16,458 nucleotides of DNA from Porogramme epimiltina. Taxonomy: Eukaryota > Basidiomycota > Agaricomycetes > Polyporales > Polyporaceae. Position 1 is the stretch's first letter; each line of letters starts with the position of its first letter. The notes beneath the pieces are model-generated. The model was not told the DNA's origin and searched no databases. It saw nothing but the letters and a program-made list of their open reading frames with translations. Positions 8,823 to 15,387 of the stretch are shown here, piece after piece. The stretch lies in contig FTLJ01001387.1 of NCBI GenBank assembly GCA_900155495.1, positions 1 through 16,458 on the forward strand, written 5' to 3'. The position numbers and the translations under genes were made by a program.

Positions 8823-10394
8823 ATGCGAAGTCCACAAACAACACGCCCGCCCTCGCCTTCCGAAACGTCGCCTTCCGAAACTCCCATTGACTCTCTACCC
8901 GACGAGTTGCTCTGCGAGATATTCGGACTTGTACAGCACGGTGATCCGCTTCCCACAGAATGGTGTCGTGTCTTGTGGGTTTGTCACCGATGGTCGGTCG
9001 TCGGTCGAGCAGCTGCCTTACTGTGGTGCGACATTACCATCGGCGGATGGGTGCCGAATAAGTCATTTATTGTTGCAAGCCTTGAGTACTCCCAAAATAC
9101 CCTCCTAACTATCAACATCAACCCAGTGACCTACCTTGCGTACACCAAGTTATCTCTCCTCTCCCCCCACATACACAGAATACGAAGTTTGAAGATCAGT
9201 AGCGAACAAGACACAGCCAATGACCTGAGCGCTCTCGCCACCTTTCTAAACTATCCTTTTCCTTCCCTAGAGATATTCAAGCTGCAATCTCACCTTGTCC
9301 AGGATCCTTTGATCTGGCAGCCGAATGCCCCCTTCTATCCCCGTCTTTGCCATCTCATCCTGGAGGGCAGCATCTCGATCAAAGTGGCCCCCACGACCGT
9401 GTTCCCTGGCCTCAGAGGACTCAGACTCTCGCACAACAGCAATCCATCGTTTACAATCCAATCATTCACACAATTCCTCTCTCGTCACCCGAGCCTCAAG
9501 GAGCTCGAGCTCTTCCGGTATAATATTGCCTTAGACTGCCCATCCGCCACCCTTACCTTCCCACCCGCCATCCAATCCTTCTCGCTCCTCGGTTGTGACA
9601 GGAAATATGTCAAACACTTCCTGTCTTCCTTTGCGCACATCCCAGCCCACGTCTCCCTCTACATCTCAGGCCAGTACGACGAATATGAACCGGGGAATTT
9701 CCTGGACAGAGCCATATCCACCACAGACATGCTCCCCGACTCGCCCCAACATCATCTTCGTTCTCTCTCCCGCGTAACCTCCGTCGAAATCACAGGCACC
9801 CCAGACTCGATCTGGAGCCTCGTGGGCTACGCGCTCCTGAGTGACAATGACCCGCTCGTCGAGTTTGACATCTACTGGCCTTGGTGGCCCACCTCGTTTT
9901 CGTCACCTCGACAGCTCGTCGACGTCGTGGGGGTTTTTTACGGCGCTCCTGTCGTGGAAGTCCGTCTCACGAGCAACATGATCGGGGCGGTCCCCAAGGC
10001 GGAGTGGATCGCGCTCTTCGACGCGTTCCCGATGCTCGAACACGTCGCCATCGAGGAAGACGTGGGGAGTGACGGGGGCGATGCCCGGGATGCACTCCTC
10101 GAGGCGTTGTCGGAGCTCACACCCGGCGGCGGGCCGCGCTGGCCCCGCCTCAAGCGGTTTACGCTGGTGTGCCAGAACTGCACGGCGTCATTTATCAGCC
10201 TTCTCCCGCGCGCCCTGCAGGTGCGTGCGGAGCAGGACGCGAAGGTGGACCAACCGCGCTCTTTTGTCGTGCGCGCGGGGCGCGAAGTGCAACTCGAAGG
10301 CTCCGAAGTAATGGACAAGCTGGTTCCGTGGATTGAGGAAGCGATGTGGAAGAGCCCTGTGAAGGACACTCGCCTGGACTTTGAACTGACGTAG
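8823..10394 (+). CDS. F-box domain protein 1
   Basis: A single-exon frame of 523 residues. The F-box spans about residues 22-70: SLPDELLCEIF, then WCRVLWVCHRWSVV and ALLWCDI. This is the usual Skp1-binding pattern of basidiomycete F-box proteins. The remainder is rich in Leu and has irregular beta/alpha repeats (PSLEIF, LRGLRLSHN, SLKELELF, RVTSVEIT), a divergent leucine-rich-repeat-like substrate-recognition region. It ends with a conserved block including FISLLPRALQVRAEQ and RLDFELT. By family knowledge it would act as substrate adaptor in an SCF ubiquitin ligase; the target is unknown. The N-terminus contains a 15-bp tandem repeat encoding PSETS/PSETP that the paralogue lacks. The ATG was chosen because GGCAAATGCGAAG surrounds the start in both paralogues. 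Confidence 0.85.
   Translation: MRSPQTTRPPSPSETSPSETPIDSLPDELLCEIFGLVQHGDPLPTEWCRVLWVCHRWSVVGRAAALLWCDITIGGWVPNKSFIVASLEYSQNTLLTININPVTYLAYTKLSLLSPHIHRIRSLKISSEQDTANDLSALATFLNYPFPSLEIFKLQSHLVQDPLIWQPNAPFYPRLCHLILEGSISIKVAPTTVFPGLRGLRLSHNSNPSFTIQSFTQFLSRHPSLKELELFRYNIALDCPSATLTFPPAIQSFSLLGCDRKYVKHFLSSFAHIPAHVSLYISGQYDEYEPGNFLDRAISTTDMLPDSPQHHLRSLSRVTSVEITGTPDSIWSLVGYALLSDNDPLVEFDIYWPWWPTSFSSPRQLVDVVGVFYGAPVVEVRLTSNMIGAVPKAEWIALFDAFPMLEHVAIEEDVGSDGGDARDALLEALSELTPGGGPRWPRLKRFTLVCQNCTASFISLLPRALQVRAEQDAKVDQPRSFVVRAGREVQLEGSEVMDKLVPWIEEAMWKSPVKDTRLDFELT
8853..8881 (+). repeat. 15-bp tandem repeat in the F-box 1 N-terminus
   Basis: TCGCCTTCCGAAAC occurs at 8853-8866 and 8868-8881 with a period of 15, adding five residues in frame just before the F-box. 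It is absent from F-box protein 2. Confidence 0.8.
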
Positions 10395-10440
10395 TATACG
10401 TGATCGAGCCACCATTCCACCCCCCTCTGTTGTCACTCGG

Positions 10441-10762
10441 ATCGCGTATGTCCCGTCCTTCTCGGGGGCCCTTTTACCCTCTCCTACCTTACCCCACACG
10501 TAGCCGGGGCTATCCAACGTGTAATCCCTCCTGCCGGGACTCCGCACGCCCACTCGTTCATCCTTTTCTTCTCGCCCACCCTTCCCGTCCTCCACCTTTC
10601 CCCACCGCATACGCGCCCCCTTCACGTCGCTAACGCACCTCAGCGCAACCGCCATTTCGTCGACTGCTTTGGCGAGTGCGAGGCCGTCCGGCCTGTGCGC
10701 GCAGCATCACCTCGATCTTCGCATCCTCGTTCCCGAGCGGGATCGTGTCGCGCACGACGACG
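10441..10762 (-). pseudogene. DUF4139 relic, inverted middle part of the last exon
   Basis: Read on the minus strand, 10762 down to 10530 aligns with the middle of exon 4 of the two intact genes. It contains RDTIPLGNED, then RWGKVEDGKGG. A frameshift follows, after which YEWACGVPA can be read in another frame. Further along, at 10499 down to 10441, the element WGKV-EGK-EKDGTY repeats the same part of the exon a second time. The exon 1-3 sequence is absent. This is a non-coding remnant oriented opposite to the other DUF4139 copies and to the piece beside it. Confidence 0.75.
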
Positions 10763-10798
10763 CGCGGGCGGGTACTAGTATGTACACGTCATTGACTC

Positions 10799-11060
10799 AG
10801 AGACGGAGTGAGACGGGAAGGCGCCAGGGGGCCTAACGCGGGAAGAGAAGAAGAGCGAGGCTCGGGCGTGAGAGTGCGGTGGTACGGCCTAGTGTCCTGC
10901 GCTGTTCCGGTGTCCATTGCGTTGAACGCGGTGTTGAACAAGAATCAAAGAGTCAAAACTCAAAAGCCTGAATTGGGAGCGCTGGTTCTACGTCATCGAC
11001 TTCCGAGCCGGTGTATGCCGGATCACGTCAGCCACCTCCGCCGCATTCCCACGCCTTCGG
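10799..11060 (+). pseudogene. DUF4139 relic, 3' end and flank in forward orientation
   Basis: Positions 10799-10871 match the last 25 codons or so of copy A (GAGACGGAGTG, GGCGCCAGGGG, GAAGAGAAGAAG). The Trp codon TGG of the intact genes is TGA at 10809-10811, in frame with the ancestral stop at 10869-10871. Homology continues through the 3' flank to about 11058, matching 5289-5460 of copy A. Together with the inverted block before it, this is the tail of a third, dead copy. Confidence 0.8.
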
Positions 11061-11064
11061 CTCG

Positions 11065-12820
11065 TTACAGCACGCCGTTGCCACAACTCCATGGAGACCC
11101 ACGGTGACGTCAGGCGTCTTTCCTCCGCCTCCTCGTTCTTCTACACTCCTCCGCAGCTAATGTTATCAAGTAGTCCCAGCTTTATATATTTAGTGATTGT
11201 TGATGCTCAGGCCGGCTTTTTTGAGCTTGACTCGTCGGAGAGCTCCGAGAAAACCGCGTATAACACAAGCTTAACATTAGAACCAGTGCTCCCGCTCAAC
11301 GCCCGACGGCGTTGACTGTTCTCATCGGACCACAGAACTGACTCCTGTTCCCTCCTATGTTTCGCACACCCCCCTATCTGATACCAGCCAACGCATGGAC
11401 CTTGAGCTTGAAGGGTGACAATTTGACAGTGACTGTGTGGCCATGGCGGGCTGGAACCTGGCCTTCACGACATGTCACCATTCTCTCCGGCGCCTCTGCC
11501 ACCGACTACCCCGTGGGCCACTGTGGGTGCATGCCTCGGTAAGCTGGCATGGAGCACCCACGAATATCTCCCACCCATGGAGGGCATCCCGGGTCGGGAC
11601 CACTCGGCCGTGCCCACTTCGCTGGCACCCGGGTCTCCGACGTGTCGCCGGGAACCCACGAACGGCCGCCCGCGCGGAGAAGCGGCGGGCAACGGTCAAT
11701 GCGTCGCAGTCCCAGCCCCAGGCTCCGTGTCCCTGCTCGCAGCCGTGTGCGTCGCGGCCACGACGGCCTCGATGGACGGTAGCCTCATGGCACCCGGGGG
11801 GCGGCAATCGCGCCCATCAGACGGGCACCGCTCCCGCGCTGTGGTACCTGGAGGGAGGGGTGATGCGGGGATACAGAAGAGCCGCGCACTGGGTCTCCCG
11901 ACCAATGGATCTCGCTGCGAGCACGAACTCTATAAGTTCCATGGTCCATCGTTTTTCATTTTCGCCGATGCGAACTTTAAAATGTGGTATGGCGCCGAGG
12001 GCGCGGAAGGGCCTCGGTGTATACGGGTGACGAGGGGGGTTACGGCCCGCGACGGGTGATCTGCGCCGCACTGTGGGCCCCGGCGGTCGAATGTGCGCCC
12101 CTCGACGCCGATCTGCGCGTTCTTTGTACGTACGGCGGAATGTGGTCTGCATGTGGTCTTCGCGTTTGCGGGACGCAGAGCCTGCAGAGATCTAATCTGG
12201 GGCCCGGGATGACCCACATCGACCGACGACGTGACGAACATGATGAGCTGTCTGTGGCCCTCCACCGCCGCAGTCAGACGCCCTGTCTGCTAGAGTGTGC
12301 TACAGTCGGCGTCGCAGAGCGTTTGTCAGAAACCTTCTAGAGGGTGTGGGCAACATCCATTGCGAGTGACTGCGCAGGAGTCATCCTCGCAGAGCCTCGC
12401 CGTTTGCGAGTGCGGGGGTTGCGCTTACTAACCCAGCCCGGTTGCAGCCGTCTGGGCTCACTGGAGACCCTTGGGGTGCTTCAGCCTTCCGGGGCTGCAC
12501 CATCTACCGCCGCACTCGAGCTTGAGTCTAGGTGGCGATATACAAGAGACGAGTCATAGTACAGGCTTCGGCTTCAAGACCCTACCTGGTACTGTGACGG
12601 CGGACTTGGCATAGCAAGCACCCTTCACCACTATGGCCAAGATGGGGGCGTGCGGTCTAGGGTGATGAGCATTATGGCAATGTAGTGACTGTAAGAAGGG
12701 GTGGTATTTGCGGAGATACAAAGTTGTGGGCAATCGAAAAGTAGAAATCATTGCAATATGTTGTAAGTCACTGTATGTACATACCCAATGAGGGGGCTAA
12801 GAACTGTAGTCACGGATGGA
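11065..12820. other. 1.75 kb block without a recognisable gene
   Basis: This block separates the DUF4139 relic from the second F-box unit. Open frames exist on both strands (for example 11437-12030, 11472-12059 and 11475-11807 minus), but they overlap one another. They are rich in Ala, Arg, Gly and Pro as expected from GC-rich DNA and show no domain. A 9-bp inverted repeat (CTAATGTTA at 11157-11165, TAACATTAG at 11272-11280) brackets a 124-bp AT-richer piece. The part 12560-12800 is AT-richer and plain. The block could be an insertion or an eroded element; I see no long terminal repeats or transposase. Confidence 0.4.
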
Positions 12821-12994
12821 ACCATATGTCTCTCGGCATACTCCCTTTTCTTCTCTATTGGGACTCAGATGGCGCCAGTGCAACTTGTGTGGCGACCGCG
12901 GGCCCATGACTCCGAGGAGGCTTGAAGCTTGAAGCTTGATCGCTCGAGTCGAAGGCGGCCAATGACCAGGACGCTGCTGAGGTAACACGAATGT

Positions 12995-13004
12995 GGCACG
13001 TGCC
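12995..13004. promoter_or_regulatory. Palindromic E-box-type site before F-box gene 2
   Basis: The palindrome GGCACGTGCC, identical to 8513-8522, ends 302 bp before the ATG at 13306. Confidence 0.45.
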
Positions 13005-13305
13005 GGTTCGGATTCACCCGCCATAGCGCCACCAGTGGGCCTGGAGGCTGGCACACGCTCACTGGGGCCTGTACCGGCGTGTCTCAACTACTCGTCGTGT
13101 CCTAACACCACATACACTGTGTGCCCGCTACGAGATCGTCGCCATCACAAACGTTTCTTAACAGCTTCAAGCTGTTGCCCACCCCCACTGGCAGAGCCCC
13201 GTAGTCGCACAGTTCTCCATACAGCCCTAGGCAGTGAGTACCGTTTAGACAGAAATGATACGAGTAACTGTGCTCATGGAGGCCTATATCTAGGTACCTG
13301 GGCAA

Positions 13306-14889
13306 ATGCGAAGCCTGCAGGCAATACACCGCCCCTCGCCTCCAGAAGCACCTCCAGGCAAGATCTCTGTTGGCTCTCTACCTGACGAGTTGCTGTGCGG
13401 GATATTCCGGCTCGTCCAGTCCTCTTATAAGCCTTATCGAGCATGGTGTCGTGTCTTGTGGGTGTGTCGCCGGTGGTCAGCCGTCTGTCGAGCAGATGCC
13501 TTTCTGTGGCGCGACATTACCGTCAGATATGAATGCACACCGAACAAGTCATTCATCGTGGCAAGCCTCGAGTACTCCAAAAACGCCCTGCTCGCGATCA
13601 GTCTTTATCGCGAGGCTTATCTTGCAGAAATATTACCCCTACTTTCCCCTCACATATGCAGAATACGAAGCCTGAATATCGGTAGTGGCCAAGACAGTAC
13701 CAGCGCCAGTGCCCTCGCCACCTTCCTAAGCAATGCTTTCCCTTCCCTGGAATCGTTCGAGGAAGGCTCTCAACCTGGCGAAACTCCCTTGGTCTGGCAA
13801 CCGGATGCCTCCGATTATCCCCGTCTTCGCTATCTCACCCTAGAAGGCGCCCTCCCGATCAAAGTGGCCCCTACCGCCGTATTCCCTGCCCTCAGAAGAC
13901 TTGAACTCTATCATAACAATCCATTTTTTACATTCCGATCGTTCACGCAATTCCTCTCCGGTCATCCGTACCTCGAGGAGCTCGAACTCTACGAATATGA
14001 TCTTGCTTTAGACTGCCCATTCGCTACCGTCACCTTCCCACCAACCATCCGAACCTTCTGCCTCAATAGTTATGACAGAAAATACATCAAAGAGTTCCTG
14101 TCATCCTTCACGCACATCCCTGCACACGTCTGCCTCTCCATCTTAGGCGAATACGATAGATCTAGCACAGGGAACGACCAAGGTGACGTCGTATCAGCCA
14201 CACACATGCTCCCGGACCCGCCCCAACGCCATCTTCACACACTCTCCCGCGTAACCTCCGTCGAGATCACAGGCGACGGATACTCGGAGTGGACCTTCGT
14301 CGGCCGCGCGTTCCCCGGCGACAAGAACCTGCTCGTCAAGTTTGAACTTTTCTGGCCCTGGGACGGCCCCTATTCCTACCCTCCCCGGCAGCTCATCGAT
14401 GTCGTGCAGGTCTTTGGCGGCGCCCCCGTCGTGGAGGTCCGCCTCACGAACAGCATCACTAGGGAGGTCCCCAAGGTGGAGTGGGTCGCTCTTCTCGACG
14501 CTTTCCCGCTGCTCGAGCATGTTGCCATCGAGGACATCGAGATAGGAGACGAGGACGACGCCCGTCAGGGGTTCTTCGAGGCGCTGTCGGAGCCTCCACA
14601 GGGCGGCGGGCCGCGCTGGCCCCGTCTCAGGCGGTTCACGGTCGTGTGCAGAAACTGCGCAGCGTCCTTTATCAGCCTTCTACCACGCGCCCTGCAAGTG
14701 CGCGCGGAGCAGGGTACGAAGGTGGACCAATTGCACTTTTTCGTAGTGTCGCGGCTGGACGAGCGTGGACAGCGAGACAAAGGGCCCGGAGAGGACATGG
14801 TGAACAAGCTGGTGTCGTGGTTTGAGGAAGTGACTTGGAAGGGCCTTGTGAATGACGCTCGCCTGGACTTTGAACTCACGTATACGTAG
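13306..14889 (+). CDS. F-box domain protein 2
   Basis: A single-exon frame of 527 residues, paralogous to F-box protein 1 along its entire length. The F-box is at about residues 22-70 (SLPDELLCGIF, WCRVLWVCRRWSAV, AFLWRDI), followed by the same Leu-rich recognition region. The C-terminal block GGGPRWPRLRRFTVVC through FISLLPRALQVRAEQ to RLDFELTYT is nearly unchanged. Divergence is concentrated in the middle and near residues 480-500, where this copy has an extra charged piece (DERGQRDKGPGED). Expected role, from the family: substrate adaptor of an SCF ubiquitin ligase, with unknown target. The gene appears intact, and the start context GGCAAATGCGAAG matches copy 1. Confidence 0.85.
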   Translation: MRSLQAIHRPSPPEAPPGKISVGSLPDELLCGIFRLVQSSYKPYRAWCRVLWVCRRWSAVCRADAFLWRDITVRYECTPNKSFIVASLEYSKNALLAISLYREAYLAEILPLLSPHICRIRSLNIGSGQDSTSASALATFLSNAFPSLESFEEGSQPGETPLVWQPDASDYPRLRYLTLEGALPIKVAPTAVFPALRRLELYHNNPFFTFRSFTQFLSGHPYLEELELYEYDLALDCPFATVTFPPTIRTFCLNSYDRKYIKEFLSSFTHIPAHVCLSILGEYDRSSTGNDQGDVVSATHMLPDPPQRHLHTLSRVTSVEITGDGYSEWTFVGRAFPGDKNLLVKFELFWPWDGPYSYPPRQLIDVVQVFGGAPVVEVRLTNSITREVPKVEWVALLDAFPLLEHVAIEDIEIGDEDDARQGFFEALSEPPQGGGPRWPRLRRFTVVCRNCAASFISLLPRALQVRAEQGTKVDQLHFFVVSRLDERGQRDKGPGEDMVNKLVSWFEEVTWKGLVNDARLDFELTYT

Positions 14890-14944
14890 CCGAGCCAGTA
14901 TGCCTGCATGTCCCCACGAGCTGTCGATGTCCACTTTGTTGTAA

Positions 14945-15200
14945 TATTTGCCAATCCGAGTCGGACGCTCGAGGCGCTACGCTTCGTGTGTGGACGACTC
15001 GGCGTTCCTCAAGGTCCTCAAGCGCGTTCTGTTCGGTCGGTCGGAGCAGGACGCTAGGGCGGAAGACTTGCCCTCGTTGTACGAGGACGAGGCGTTTACC
15101 GTGATGGTCGAGAGGACAATTGAGAATGCGCGGTGGAAGAGTTATGTTGGTGGTGTTGGGACCCGCCGACGTTTGATCCGGAACTGATAGCCTTCTCACT
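14945..15200 (+). pseudogene. Probable relic of a third F-box protein C-terminus
   Basis: An open stretch without an ATG start follows directly behind F-box gene 2. Its translation FLKVLKRVLFGRSEQDA, then ERTIENARWKSYVGG, lines up with the end of the F-box proteins (FISLLPRALQVRAEQDA ... EEAMWKSPVKD). The expected final segment appears one frame over as PPTFDPEL (compare RLDFEL), implying a frameshift near 15160. There is a stop just before it (TAA at 14942-14944) and no F-box. It could instead be a terminal exon of an unrelated gene, but the alignment favours a decayed copy. Confidence 0.4.
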
Positions 15201-15387
15201 GGCGATGTTCGTAGCCGTAGCATCCACTGAGCACGGAAATCTGCGCGTTCCGAGTTCGAGCACCTTTGACTTCATCGCACGGATCAGATTGGGCAGAATA
15301 CAATATCAAGTACAGCGTCCTGCAGTAAACACAAACCCACCCGCCGCCGTCCGGGGGGGCGTTAAGCTCAACCGCCCCGCGGAGGCC

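Larger units (their letters stand above)
8335..10418 (+). repeat. F-box duplication unit, copy 1
   Basis: About 480 bp of upstream sequence, the F-box gene and about 25 bp of 3' flank align with 12820-14908. Shared upstream words include CCAGTGCAACTTG, GTGGCACGTGCC and CAACACCACAT. Shared 3' words are TATACGT and CGAGCCA. Confidence 0.7.
12820..14908 (+). repeat. F-box duplication unit, copy 2
   Basis: This is the partner of the unit at 8335-10418, with alignable upstream region, gene and short 3' flank. The upstream region carries a local expansion of CTTGAAG (about three units, 12919-12939), where copy 1 has only one short version (GGCTCGATCGCTC). Confidence 0.7.

Noticed and set aside
11157..11280. 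124-bp segment with 9-bp inverted termini, possible miniature transposon
   Set aside because: The termini are short, no target-site duplication is visible, and there is no second copy in the window.
11437..12059. Two overlapping plus-strand frames of about 195 residues and several minus-strand frames
   Set aside because: They are mutually overlapping, lack domains, and have a composition expected of GC-rich DNA. They are kept only as part of the unexplained block.
13005..13022. GGTTCGGATTC, resembling a tRNA B box
   Set aside because: The neighbouring bases do not form a T-stem or acceptor stem, and there is no A box upstream.
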